Source: Molossus alvarezi (taxonomy: Eukaryota > Chordata > Mammalia > Chiroptera > Molossidae). From it: DNA of 64,000 nucleotides. The DNA lies in contig CM073886.1 in NCBI GenBank assembly GCA_037176705.1, positions 89,005,501 to 89,069,500 on the forward strand. Reading direction: 5' to 3'. The translations under genes were made by a program, and so were the position numbers. Below, piece after piece: positions 33,049 to 45,439 of this stretch. Each line of letters begins with the position of its first letter. Position 1 is the first letter of the stretch. Under the pieces are notes generated by a model. The model was not told the origin of the DNA and made no database searches. It saw nothing but the letters and a program-made list of their open reading frames with translations.

Positions 33049-34455
33049 CATTTTATTCATCATAGCCATACACTGTATTGGCTCTCCTTCAATGATTATA
33101 TTTACAAAGTTAAAATATTCAGATTATTTTCATTTATATTGTGCAAGATTTTGAAGGTTGTAAACATTCGAAAGGGAGAAATTATTCTGGGTGGTCTTGG
33201 GAAGGGGCAAGAGGATATAATTAGGAATGACATAGCAAAGAGAATGAAAGGCAGACTTTAATCTGAGAACAGAAAACAACTTTTGTAACTATACCAAGAG
33301 CTACTCTGATATTAACCAAAGGAAAGTGAAGGAAACCAATGACACAAAATAATTTGATGATTAATTCCACAAACATCATTAATGCAATTTTTAGCTGAAA
33401 TTGCATTAGCAAGAGCATTGTAAAATAAACAATAGCACGCATTTACTTTATTCTGAATGTGAAATGAACAGACATCCAAGAGGGAATATTTATATTCTAG
33501 ACCAAGACTTTCACATCAGGTTTGGAAACCTCAGCAAAGGCGGCAAACAGTGAGTGGAGAGCTAAGGCCAGCAAGAATCTCGACGTTTCTCCTGCCCCAT
33601 TCTTGGACTCAGGAGAGTGAACACCTCAGCTGAATGAGACCAGGAAACCAGGGAGATCTTTTTCTAGAGCTAATTTTTTGGATGCAGAGATCATGAATCA
33701 TTCCAATACTGGTAACAGGAATGTGAGGAACTTGGAAAAGCCCCAGGAGAGCTGAGCAGCCAGCACTGATGCCTCAACGAGAAGGGAGACAAGAAGGCTG
33801 AAGGACAGCCAGGGCACAGCCTGGAAAGGGTGGGGGATGGAAAAGCCAGAATTGCTGTAGGAGAAAAAGCACAAAGCACGATGGGAAAAAGCTCTTCCAA
33901 AGAGGTTAAAGACAGCCTGCCCTTGTTTGAAAGAGAAAGGTGTTTATTCTATTTACAATGGTTGATTTCTGACAGCATCAGACTCATCCCTTCTTTCCCT
34001 CTCCCCATACTTCCCAGGTGAAACTTGTCTGCTGCTAGAGAAAAATATGGAAGAATTAGAGTTACTGACCTTAATTCTCAGCACTTTGGGATGCACATAA
34101 TTAATACCCAGCAAATAAAAAAGAGGGGGCAGTATTGAGAGATGGGGACAGGGAGAATGTGAGGAAGAATGTTAAGAGGAAGAGAATGGTTGGGAGCCTG
34201 TAGAAATGATTTTTAAAAAGAAGAGGATGAGAGTAAACTTCAAGGGTATGATGGGGTGGGATCAGGATGACCTGCTGGGCTTGAGGATCCTGGGATATTT
34301 CTAGACACAAACCATATGAGTAAGGAAATAAACAATTTCAATTCCTATGGCTAAAATGAAAAAGAGTCCTCCATTTCCTGTAGAAAATTGGAGCCTGCTC
34401 AAAACACTGGTGGTGATTGTGTTGGAATTCCTTTGCAAATGCTCTACTATAAAAT
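33049..34455. other. Unassigned sequence
   Basis: No gene. Purine-rich sequence at 33540-33910 and 34120-34300 may be decayed antisense L2, but I cannot place it confidently. Confidence 0.35.
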
Positions 34456-34464
34456 GCTAATACT

Positions 34465-34698
34465 CACCTGAGGACATTTTTTTCTATTTTTTGTTCAGAT
34501 AGAGTGGGAGGGAGAGAGAGGAAGAGAGAGAGAGAGAAACATCGATGTGAAAGGGACACATCGAGTGGCTGCCACCCGCACAACCAACCAGGGTTGGGGA
34601 CAAACTGCAACCGAGGCACGTGCCCTTAGCGGGAACCGAACACGGGTCTCTCTGGACCGCAGGCCGACGCTCTAACCGCTGAGCCAAACCGGTCAGGG
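34465..34698 (-). mobile_element. Ves SINE, derived subfamily, lacking an A-tail
   Basis: On the minus strand it is a near-complete Ves ('GCCCTGACCGGTTTGGCTCA' to 'CCTCAGGTGAG'), but the A-rich tail seen in the other copies is missing. A short duplication TAATACT (or GCTAATACT if the GC is counted) directly flanks it near 34456-34464 and 34698-34706. Confidence 0.9.
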
Positions 34699-35085
34699 CT
34701 AATACTAAATAATCTTAAAGATTTTATTTTCAGGCTCATTTAAGTTGCAGAAGAGCTTCTCCTATTTTAATTTTGGAATTCTAAATTCTCAAAATTGGGA
34801 CCCTGGAAGTGAACGAGGCCAGCTCTTATCTGATTCGTAGAAATATCTGGCTTGATGGGCCAACACCTCCCATGGCACTCAGTTAAGCAATGTGGTCAAA
34901 GCCCCGTGTACTCCCAATGGGGTGATATCTCAGATGACTAGCCAAGCTCGAGGATTGTGAAATGTGGATTTCACATCCCAGCTCTCTAGGCACTTTAATG
35001 AGCAATCACATGAAATCCTGGAACTCTCCTGACTAAAATGATTCTTGCATGTAGGTAACACTTGTGAGTTTGCCAAAACCATGTA

Positions 35086-35170
35086 CGGTAGTCACCCCTT
35101 ATCCAAAGTTTCACTTTGTGCTGTTTCAATTAACCATGGTCAACGGTGATTGACCATTCAGGAAAAAAGC
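35086..35170 (+). mobile_element. Tigger2-like DNA transposon terminus
   Basis: 'CGGTAGTCACCCCTTATCCA', then 'AGTTTCACTTTGTGCTGTTT' and 'CAATTAACCATGGTCAACGG' matches the Tigger2 terminal region ('CAGTAGTCCCCCCTTATCCG', 'GGTTTCGCTTTCCGCGGTTT', 'CAGTTACCCGCGGTCAACC'), and it is preceded by TA, the Tigger target. Only one end is visible. Nearly all CpGs have decayed. Confidence 0.65.
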
Positions 35171-35370
35171 ACCTCAAAGAAGTCCAGGAATTAACCTCAC
35201 ATCACACAGATAACAAATGACAGTGGAGCTTTGGCCTAGTCTCTCTGGATCTAATTGCCATCCATGTAGACAGAGTGGTGGGGACAGGTCAACGTGACTG
35301 CTATATGTTATCCTTACAAATATGGACCCACATTTTAGGTCTCAATTCTACAAACTTACAATTATTCATT

Positions 35371-35595
35371 AAAAAAAAAAGTTTGTTCTTTTTCCTCTAT
35401 TGATTTTAGAGAGAGGAAGTGAAAAGGAGAGAGAGAAAGAAACATCCATGAGAGAGAACATTGATTGGCCACCTCCTGCATGCTCCCCACTGGGGATGGA
35501 GCCCACAACCTGGGTGCATGTCCTGACTGGGAATCGAACTGGCGAGCTCTTGGTGCATGGGTCAACACTTAACTACTGAGCCACATCGTCCACTC
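35371..35595 (-). mobile_element. Ves-type SINE, 'AAAATCAATAAA' tail group
   Basis: On the minus strand: 'GGAGTGGACGATGTGGCTCA', 'GTTGACCCATGCACCAAGAG', 'CCAGTCAGGACATGCACCCA', tail 'TAAAATCAATAGAGG'. A perfect 12-bp duplication, CAATTATTCATT, lies at 35359-35370 and 35596-35607. Confidence 0.92.
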
Positions 35596-35687
35596 CAATT
35601 ATTCATTTAAAAGTCAATTTGTTAACAAATGAAGTCTCTTAAAGAAATCAGTATGAGTACGACTAAAGTTTAAGAAGTCATGTCCTT

Positions 35688-35943
35688 GCCCTGGCTGGTT
35701 TGGCTCAGTGGTTAGAGCATCGGCCTGTGGTCCAGAGAGACCCGGGTTCAGTTCCCACTAAGGGCATGTACCACAGTTACAGTTTGTCCCCGGCCTTGGT
35801 TGGGTCGTGCGGGAGGCAGCCACTCGATGTGTCCCTTTCACATCGATGTTTCTCTCTCACTCTCTCTCTCTCTCTTCCTCTCTCTCCCTCCCACTCTATC
35901 TGAACAAAAAATGGAAAAATGTCCTCGAGTAAGGATAAAAAAA
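35688..35943 (+). mobile_element. Ves SINE, derived subfamily
   Basis: 'GCCCTGGCTGGTTTGGCTCA', 'GGGTTCAGTTCCCACTAAGG', 'GTGTCCCTTTCACATCGATG', 'GAACAAAAAATGGAAAAATG', tail CCTCGAGTAAGGAT. Duplication AAGTCATGTCCTT at 35675-35687 and AAGTCACGTCCTT at 35944-35956. Confidence 0.94.
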
Positions 35944-35984
35944 AAGTCACGTCCTTACTAGGCATGCTGCAGTTGTACAGGATC

Positions 35985-36165
35985 TTCTAGTCTGCCAAAC
36001 ATTTTTGTAGAGTGTACCTCATTTAATTTTTGCAGCAAATGGGCATTGTCTACATTTTATAGTTGGAACTACAGGTTCAGAGATGTTGGATAATTCTAGC
36101 ATTTTTATACCACATGGTTGGGGAATCATTCTGAATCTGAGTGTGTAGTTACAGTTCTTTCTTCT
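35985..36165 (-). mobile_element. MIR SINE fragment
   Basis: Plus text 'GTACCTCATTTAATTTTTGC', 'CATTTTATAGTTGGAACTAC' and 'AGGTTCAGAGATGTTGGATA' follows antisense MIR ('CTCATTTAATCCTCACAAC', 'CCCATTTTACAGATGAGGAA', 'AGGCACAGAGAGGTTAAGTA'). Confidence 0.6.
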
Positions 36166-38070
36166 GCATACTTACGTCTCTCCTAATTTACACTTGAATT
36201 ATGTTGTTTCTACTTTTTTCCTGAAAAATTAATGTGGTGCTCCTAACCAGATGTGCCCCACTGAGCCACTCATCAAAATATACCCTATATTACCTGCCAC
36301 AGGCTATACCCTATGCAAGCAAGACGCACACTGGCCGTCAAGACCACCTGACCTCTATGGTGAAGGGCCCTGCACAGCACAGCTTACCCTTTAAGTGGCT
36401 TCTCCAGTGAGTATTAATGGAATGTTTAGTGAAAATGAGCAAGGTATGATTAAATAATTGCTATTAAAGAGACTTTTAAAAATAAACTTTCTTTTGTGTG
36501 ACTAAAAGTTGTATTTCTACATCTATAGCCACTAGGGTAATTGTAAGTTAGAAAGAAATGGAAAAACCTCCTTTATTAATTTTTACTAGTAAAATATACT
36601 TTACTAATGAGTTTTAAAAATGTGGTCATGTTCAGCCCTGTGTCAAAGCTAAAAAAGAAGTAGGACATGTATACGTATATAAATTGTTTTCAAGGTTCTC
36701 CTATAAAAACTTTCAGAAACATCAATGAGGATTAAGGTGGTTTGATAGTTATCCAACAAAGGGATTGTTTTTCTACCCTTCTTACTATTTCCCAGAGAAA
36801 AGATCCAAAGGACCGTCGCTGAAATTTCACTTAGACAAAATTTCACAAGTACCCTCTCCAAATTACTACTCAGCAGAAAGAAATCACCAGTTTCAGTTCA
36901 CTTGGGACCTATAAATTCAGAAATCAGGAGAGAAAGCTTTGCATCTGCTGATTTGAGTTGGGTGATGCAATGGAACAGTTTCACTGAAGTATTTCAGAGC
37001 TGCAGTTCCAAGTAGAAAGTAAAAAATAAATAGGATGCCATGGTATTTCTCACTTCTCCAAGAACTTTAGACAAATCAGACTTTATACCCTCTGGGGAAC
37101 AAATGTCTGTTTTGGAGCTCCTTCCAACATCTACTAAGAACAAAGTCTTATGTGATTCAAAGGGAATCACATAAACAGGACTTACAAAGCTTTATACCGC
37201 CAATACCTCAAATCAGTAGGTATGTTAAATCAATCATGTCAATATCATTAGCTAGGCCATGAAAATGTTCTCAGGTCCATTATTCCTCCTTTCAGAGACT
37301 GGAAAAAATTATACTGTTTTCTGTGATTCTTACTATTGAGATTGGAGCCCTTAGAAGTTTTCAAGAAGATTTCAATCATGTGCATTTTACATTGAGTCAA
37401 AGTGGACGTGGTGTGCGGGAAGGGTTCCTTGCACTGTTTCAGGCCCAGTCACTTGCCTTAGAGTTTAACTGATGACCTGGTGACATGTTTTGAAAACATC
37501 CATGTTTCCAAGTCCCTTAGCAATGCCAAATCCAGAGCTTCCTTCTCACTTCAGTCAAGGTTCAACTTACATTCCAGCTCAATGGACAATAGAAAACAAG
37601 CTTTCTGTTATGGTGGCTAAAAAGATGTATGTCACTTCAGTGATTAACTGTGTCATGAAACAAAAAAACAAAATATAGGAAAGGTGGAACAAAAATAGGA
37701 CAGAGCCTAAATAAATGGGCGAGCTTGTCCCAGCCACAATAAACAGCAGGTTGTTTAAAACCACCCTTGTCATGCTCCTTACATTCCTCATCATGAGATT
37801 TCAGGAGTAACTAGACTTTAAAAAAGAGGTCCTGCAGAAATACATTGGCTATGCATGAAAACTACAGAAAAAAAAGGGGGGAAACACTATTAGTGAAAAA
37901 TAATAATAATTACATGGTGCATACACTTTTGTGTTGAATAAAAGCATTCTGTCATTTTCTCAAAAGCATGCTTACTCCATTTCTCACCTGAAAACATATA
38001 TTTTACATCAGAGAAATACAAAGTACATGTTACATTTCAAATGCCCGTTGGGAACATCCACTTCTAGCTG
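36166..38070. other. Block without recognised repeats
   Basis: About 1.9 kb, AT-rich, without gene or recognised element. A short purine-rich run is near 37868-37885. Confidence 0.4.
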
Positions 38071-38271
38071 ATTTTTGGAGAGAGTGGAAAGGAGGAAGAA
38101 AGTGGGGGGGGGGGGGAAGGAGAGAGAGAGAAACATTGATGTGAGAGAGACACATTGATTGGTTACCTCCTACCTGCACCACAATCAGGACCTGGGATCA
38201 CAACACAAGTATGTGCTCTTGACCAAGAAGCAAACCCAAGACCCTGACCGGTAAGCCACACTGGCCAGGGC
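38071..38271 (-). mobile_element. Old Ves-type SINE with G13 tract
   Basis: On the minus strand: 'GCCCTGGCCAGTGTGGCTTA', a diverged B box, 'GTGTCTCTCTCACATCAATG', and a CT-linker in which a 13-base C run (38104-38116 as G on the plus strand) has expanded. No certain duplication. Confidence 0.85.
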
Positions 38272-40802
38272 AAACAGTTTCACCCTTCTTCCGTGACCCA
38301 TGTTGGTTTGAGTTAATGGTGCAACTGTTGACTGGCAGAAGAAAATCTTTCACTGAAAATCTTTTCCTCACAATCAGTTTTCCCTCTTGAAAGGCATGTT
38401 CATACATCATCTACTCTACTTCCATTTCTTAAGTAATTATAGCTCAAATGATCACTATTTACAAAATATACCTTCTAACTTATCTCCCTCTTCTCCTTTT
38501 TGCTCTCTTGCCTAATTTCTTCAGCCAAGTCTCTCATCTTCTTTTGGTTATATATGCAAACAACACATACACAAACAACAACAAAGTCCTTGTTGTTTGG
38601 GAGTTCTAGAAGTATAAAAACTACTAGCACAAGTATATCAAATAAATGGGAAACCTTTGCCTTTTAAATACAATTAGATATAATAAAACATTTATCCCGA
38701 AAGCCCTTGAAAGCACTCAGAAATCTAAAATCTTCCCAAAGTTTCTATCTACTCCCTCATCCTTCTTTCCCTTAAGCACAGTTATCTAAGAGTAAGTAAT
38801 AATAACATCTCACCCTCTCTTTTTACCAATATTGTGACAGCATCGCTCTTTTTCGCTTATTTTATTGCCAAGGAGCATAAATTTAACTATCTCATGGCTT
38901 AAATAGACTACGGATTTGCCTGAACATTTAAGTCTTCTTTATGACATTCTTCCTATTAGGAAATAGGTTGGTGTTTCAAATAGTTCAAAGTAGAACTTCA
39001 TGTATATTAGCAGTGGTCAAACTGACTGAACAAGTAAGATGAAGAGAGTAAGCCTCGGGAGTCCAGAAGGACCTCATCAAGGGTGCATCGGGACATTCTT
39101 TCAGCATGTTAGGAGAGTCCTGTGTATTTGGGTTATAAGCTAAGAACACATCCCCAACACCACAACTTTTCCTATATGATCCTATCAAATGTCCCTTGGA
39201 AGCAGCAGTCAATGTATGAATACTGCCATTTCTAATCATGGCCAATCGTTTTGTAGGTGGGCTAAAAAACGATTTTTTAAAAACATATTGCTGAACTTTA
39301 AAATCATTGGCTCTTGGAGTTGAAGAAAAAAACAGAACTAAAATGGTGCTTATGCACAGGCAAAAATACAGTCATAGCACAGACTCATAAATGTCACAAA
39401 AACTCTCACATGTAATGTTGTTTATGTTAAAATTTTTTCTCACGTGCTGCTCAAATGCCTGAGGCTAAAATATTTTGGACCACTGTCTCTATGTCCTTAG
39501 ACAGGAGAGAGGCAGAGAGACACCAGAGAAGATAAAAGACCTTAGAAGCAGAGAAGACACTGTAAGAGTAATTTAGAAGCAGAAAGGACCAGAGGCACCA
39601 ACTGGCCCAGTCTTCTCAGTATCTCACGTGGGCAATGGAGCAGGAGCTCCATGTGTCACCAAGGTCACTTAGATGACTGACACACACGTGGAACCAAGGT
39701 TCCAATTGCCCACCTTTTGCCTAATGCTGTTTTCACAGCCCATAGTGCTTTTTATACAAAAGAGAGGTGAAATTACATTTTCAATCTAGTATTTTAATTA
39801 ACTGTATATATTTTTTAAATGAAAGTAAGAAGCAAGAACTGTGCTTATAAACACCATTTGTAATTTAGATTAGCTTTTTGCAACCTAAATTATTAATAAA
39901 AAGGAAAAGAAGGGACACTGTTTTAGTAAAGTACGGTTTATATTTTCTATTCTAAAATTTAAATGTGCATTTGAATAAAACCGGACAACATAAGACTAAA
40001 AACAACAATCAAATTAAGACATAGACCCACCATCTAAACAGTCACTTTTAATAGGTTGATATATATCCTTCTATTTTTATTTTTTTCTCATAATTTTTAT
40101 GTAGTAGTAACTAAATTATATATTCAATGCTGAATCTTCATTTTCACTCAACGTAGCAATTTTTACCTTTTTTTAAAAAAATGAAATGTCTGCGAGAAAA
40201 TGGGAAAAGAGGAAAATGATATTTGTTTTAACTAAATTGAACAATTAAAATTAGTATTAGTTTAAAAGTTTTAATCAGGTTTAAATCATCCACAGTCCCA
40301 CACCGTTTGGTTACGTGATCTTTCCTATCACTGTTCAGTGAGGTTCCTATCCCCGCCATGTTCCCTGTGTGGACACCTGCCCCACGCTGTGGATTCTAGG
40401 GCCTGACTTTGGAGCCTCAGGACACGTCAAGTGAACAGAGGAAAGAGGAATTAGCAAGAGCGGGCAACCTCATGACCTCTACCCTACCCCCTGCTCAAGT
40501 CCCACCCAGGTTTAAGATCTCTTCATCTGGGATGTGCTCAGCTGGGGGAGGAGATTCCAGAAGGAGAGAGAGGGAACAGAATGACCCACAGAAGGGGAAA
40601 CAGTTCAAGATGAGGCTCTGACCACAAGTGAACAGTAAACCTCAAGAAGAAAGCCTCCTGAGGAAGTCAGGGCCAAGCAGGTGAAATCCAAGGTAGGAGA
40701 GTGGACTGAAGAATAACAGAGAAATAGGAAGAAGAAAAATGAGTTGGACAGAGAGAAACTGCAATTCCCTTCTTCTCTACCTGTTCTTCTGTGGCCTCCT
40801 AC
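38272..40802. other. Mostly unassigned sequence
   Basis: No gene. Around 39560-39760 is a weak MIR-like 'CACCAAGGTCACTTAGATGA' motif. 39950-40170 resembles very old L1 3' UTR ('GATATATATCCTTCTATTTT') but is too diverged to orient. Confidence 0.35.
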
Positions 40803-40996
40803 CAGCGGTTCTCAACCTGTGGGTTGCGACCCCCTTGGGGGTCGAACGACCCTTTCACAGGGGTCGCCTAAGACATAACAGTAGCAAAATTACAGTTATG
40901 AAGTAGCAACGAAAATAATTTTATGGTTGGGGGGTCACCACAACATGAGGAACTGTATTACAGGGTCGCGGCATTAGGAAGGTCAGACCTAGACTG
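40803..40996 (+). mobile_element. SPIN-type hAT MITE, internally deleted
   Basis: Left terminal repeat 'CAGCGGTTCTCAACCTGTGG', then 'GTCGAACGACCCTTTCACAG', 'GGGGTCGCCTAAGACATAAC', 'AGTAGCAAAATTACAGTTAT', 'TTTTATGGTTGGGGGGTCAC' and 'GGGTCGCGGCATTAGGAAGG'. This is the SPIN non-autonomous layout, with the central part missing between the GCCTAAGAC block and the ACAGTAGCAA block. The right terminus is decayed (TCAGACCTAGACTG in place of the expected GAGAACCACTG). I find no 8-bp duplication. No transposase. Confidence 0.88.
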
Positions 40997-43135
40997 ATGA
41001 TAACATTACTGCCCAAAGCATGATGGTGAGTTTTGTGATACATTTTCTGCCTCCAACTGATACTCAGTGTGGATCCTCCACGTTATTTTCATTGTGAATT
41101 AGGACTTGACCTCTGCCCACCACCTCCTCCTACAGTGGAGTACTGTGACAACTCAGCCTCCCCCAGCCTGTTCTCCTGCCGGCTGGAACAAAGCCCCGAC
41201 AGAGCCAATGGCTGACACAATGTCTATTCATATACTGGAGAGAAGGTTCTGAGATTTCATATTCCACCACTTTTACAATGATGTTTTTACCATCTTCTGT
41301 AAAACAGGTTTCGACTTCAGGAAAGAGTAATCATCATTTTCAACCAATTGGCTGCAGTAGAATTTATTCAGTTGAAATTTGTACTGTTATTCTTGACATC
41401 TTTCCTATAATGGAATAAACGATGTGTTCACTTTCTAATGGGTGTGTATAGATATACCTACTGAACTTAAGGTTGTATATTTAAAATATCACTTTAGGCA
41501 AACAAAGATACCAGAGGGAAGGGGTTAGTAATTTATCAAAACAACAAACTGTAAGTTCCTTGGCTATGTTTTCTATGGTGAATTTAATAGATGTATGAGA
41601 ACTTATATAGCTTGATCAGTTTTATAAAATAATCGCCTACTGATTAGTTTAAATAGTTCTAATATGGCAACCTTTATATGTATTGGCTATCCAAGATACT
41701 ACGAGAATCAGAAGTAAGCTGATGTGGCCTCCTCATTCCACCTGACACCTGGCTATGGCTGAAGGTCCTGGGAATATCCTCACCATCCTTACTTAACTAG
41801 TGGGAAAAGTATAACGTCTGAAACTGGAAAAGTTTTCAATAACTTCTGCAGACCTCACACCTGTTCTAAATCCATACAGGTTCATTCGTGGTGCAGTGTG
41901 AAGCTAAATAACAAGTAAAACTCTTCCTTCTGGCTGTCTTTCAACACTTCCTATACCTCATACAAATACCTATGCCAATACTACACTGACAGACCACATA
42001 ATGGCTAAATATCAGTGTTCCATCTCTTCAAGGATGCCACCACAACCCTATGTATATATATGCGTATAAAAAGATGTTTTCCACTTAGAGAAGAATTGCA
42101 ATGGGATTTTCAGATATCTTTTAGAGTCCTCTTTGAAAATTAATAAAAAGAATAGAATCAAGTTGAGATATCAATGACAGCCAAATACATCAGGTTAAAG
42201 ACTTTGCCACCAGGCTCTATTGATGTATTTCCACCTATGCAATGGGAAAACAGCATAAAATGTCAGTCAAATATAATGCTTGAAAGGAAGAAAAGAATAG
42301 TTATATATTTTTTTCCTCTAAAAGAAGATAAACCTATGTGGAAAAGAGTATACACTTTTTTCTTACATACAAGTAAGCCTATGTTAGAAAATCAAAATGT
42401 TCCCTCTAGCTTTGATCTCCTCTTGTTCTCTTTTAGATTTATAAAGTATTCCCATTTCCAAGGACTTATCCCTTTATTGACCATCACCCTCCATTTTCAC
42501 ATTTCCAAAGAAAACATTAAACAACCCCCCACCGCCCCTCATCTTCCTATATGGGAACAGCTTAAGTAGCATACACAGCAAAGAAGGTGTCTACTAAATG
42601 CTCATACCAAATATTATTTTTAAGTTCAATAAAAAAGTTTAAGAAGGTCCATTGAGCCTGGGCCAGATGCCCTGAAAATATATTTTATATTAAAGTGTGC
42701 TAGGCCAAGAATCCGTTCTCTCAGAGTTCCCAGGCACTCGCCAGCATACAACCTAATCCCAGGACTGGCAGCATCGCTGGTCCCTGGCCCCAAGACGTTG
42801 TCCAGCAGAGCTGCCGGCGTGTCTGAGATTCCCTGAGAAACACATTCCCATGGGTGAAGGCGCTGCCTGTTCCTAAATAACCTCTTTTTAAAGCAATCCA
42901 AATGTTAAGAAGGATAATATAATAATATAAATGACATATCATTTATTTGTAAGACCATTTTGTAAATATCGTCTTTGCTCTTTTCTATCCTGACTGGGAA
43001 AGCTTCCTGGGTCTGTATTTGTGTCCACCTCTTAAGAGCTCTATGTGTTCACAAACTACTTATCTTTCTGTGCACTGTTGACTTCATTTATAAAAATAAG
43101 AGAAAATATTTCCCCTCCCAGATGATTGTGTAGAT
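40997..43135. other. Block without recognised repeats
   Basis: About 2.1 kb. The 131-codon frame at 42174-42569 runs through AT-rich sequence and shows no domain, signal peptide or conserved motif. I do not call it. TATA-rich dinucleotides are at 42049-42067. Confidence 0.4.
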
Positions 43136-43850
43136 TCATTCATTCATTCATTTCCAAACATTTACTGAGACCTTCGTGACAGCCTGCTCCAGGAGCTGGG
43201 GACACAGCATACACAAAACAGGTAATATTCATTCATGCCCTCTTGGAACACACAATAGTTGAGGGTGGGCAGTGTTCAGGAGACAACTAATCAGTCAATA
43301 GTTACCTGGTGGTATATTTTATAGCGTGTTCTGCTTTTGTACAAGGTGATTGGCAATGGCCTCCAGCTGGTCATGCAAACATTCAATGGCACAGCCTTTC
43401 CGGCAGAGAGAATGGCAGGTGCAAAGCCTCTGGTGCAGGAGCGTGTTTGCATTTTCACACAACAGTGAAGGCACCGGCTGGCTGGAGCCAAGCGATGGAG
43501 GAGGGAGTGGTGGGGGACGGGGTCAGAGAATTAGGAGCTAAGGACCATGTAGGGCCTTGTAGGCCAGTGTAAGGCCTTTGGGTTTTCCTCTTCATGAGCC
43601 AGGAACCTCTGGAAATTCCTTCACAACATCTGGCTCCCAAGCTGTGATTAAACTGTAAAGGCAAGGGCAGAGTCCACTTAGGAGGCGACAGCAGTAGCCC
43701 AGGAAGAAAGTGGTGGTGGCTTGGCCCCGGGGTGTCAGTGGGGAGATGGGGAGCAGTGGCTGGATTGTGGAGATACTGTCAAGGTTGAGGGCACAGGACT
43801 TGCTGATGGGTTGGAGACAATCAATGAGCTTGATCTTGCCACAGAGTAGG
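43136..43850 (-). mobile_element. L2 LINE, antisense 3' portion
   Basis: Starts at an (ATTC)n run, then 'GCTCCAGGAGCTGGGGACAC', 'CATGCCCTCTTGGAACACAC', 'TGTAGGGCCTTGTAGGCCAG', 'GGCGACAGCAGTAGCCCAGG' and 'GTGGTGGTGGCTTGGCCCCG'. These are, in order, the reverse complement of the L2 3' end and the distal ORF2 region. No frame survives. Small open frames on both strands are accidental. Confidence 0.85.
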
Positions 43851-45439
43851 TATCTATACGTGTTAGTTTTCGTTCATTTGTTTCTTCCTAATAGATACTT
43901 GAGTTAAAGCATTAGGGAAAGGAAGGATTTGGAGGGGCGGGAGGAATAAAGGTGGATAGGGAGAGGACAGAGCATGGGCTGGGACACAAGGACCTGCCTA
44001 GCTGGGTGCCTCTTTCAAGCAGCACGACATCTTTAAAAGCTGCTCAGGAGGAGGGTCCCTCCCACATCTCACCCTTGGCCCCTGCAGAATGGAGTCCTGC
44101 TAGATTGTAACATATGGTTTCCTAGGGATGCATTGCTGACCTTACTCTGACTTAAGATCAGTCTTGACAAACCTACAAGAGGGAAAACCCTTTTCTAATG
44201 TCCATCAGGTCTTAAGTCATAATCAAGTCTCTTCAATGCTTAACTTTCTCCTCTCCCTGAAACACCTGCACTGACACACCAAATAAAACCTGGAACTTGG
44301 ATTTCTTTCTAAAATCCCTTTCTCTCTCTCTAAAATCAAAGGAAAATGGGGGCATCAAAGCCCAGAAATAATTGGGAGTTATTTTCCCTTCCCAGACAAA
44401 TAAGGGCTCTGAAGATAAAGGATGTCATTTGAAAAAATAAGCTGTGTTTCCTCCACCGAACAATGTTGAGCTACAAGATGCTACCCACGAGAATAATAAT
44501 ACCCTTGTGTTAATATATGTACTCTAGTAGTTTAATACTCATCTATTTTTCTCCTGAAAACATATGTGTGAAATGCTATTTTGCAAATATTTCTTACAAA
44601 TTTATTTAAGCTTGGTTATTTCCAAAGTTCCAACTCCAGCAGTGTAAACTAGCTTAATTTATCAACATACAACAATCGTACTGAATTAAACTACCTAGAG
44701 CCTTGGAAAGGGCGGGCAGCAAGGCAAGGAGCCCTTTGCCCTAGGACAGTCCCAAATAGGACGTGCGGAGCCCTTGGATACCAAGCAGACATCTGGACAT
44801 GGTGGCAGACTGAGAAAATTAGGAAAGCTACAGGTCCCTGGTGCTGCCTTCTTGGATGAAAGACAGAGAAAAGGGGGTGTTTTCCTTTCCTTGGAGTTTC
44901 TGACAACCCGTCCACGTCGCGTTGACACTGAGCCGCAGGCAGCATTCTGCGGAGTGGAAACCTCCGCTACAGCCTCCGCGGGCAGGGCCTGCAGGGATCA
45001 GACAGCCTGACCGTCTGCAGTACTCCTCTCGCCCTCGCCGCTCGGGGCTTCTCTCTCCTGACCTGAGACAGGCTTTTGTTTCATTTCCTTCTCAACGTTG
45101 GCCACAGCCATTTATGCTCTTACTACACTTCAAAACCTGTTTCTAACAGCCAGAAATCACTGGAAATGAGAACAAGAGCCTTTGAAAAACACTGGGGTTC
45201 TAGAAGCCAAAAGTTTCGGAGGAGAAAAGTGAAGCCAAGGAAGTCTGGGTAGGGCTCGCGGTTATGGGAGGTGAGAAAAGGAAGAACCACGCTCACCAGC
45301 AACAGCCGGCTCCCTTCAGCTCCATGGGATGTTCAGTTACAGGCGCTAAGATCTATTTTTAGCACGTCTTTGAAAGGATGACTTTCAGAAAGGAAGGGCA
45401 GGTGGGTGGTGGCAGAGGCTTGTGGGGGAAGTGCACGAA
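43851..45439. other. Unassigned sequence with CpG-rich patch
   Basis: No gene recognised. 44905-45060 is a CpG-dense patch (about 14 CpGs in about 155 bp by eye), unusual here outside young SINEs. Frames there (44774-45146) overlap on both strands and have no domains. The rest is ordinary AT-rich DNA. Confidence 0.5.

Noticed and set aside
42174..42569. 131-codon plus-strand open frame
   Set aside because: AT-rich, no domain, no splice or promoter context. Frames of this length occur by chance at this composition.
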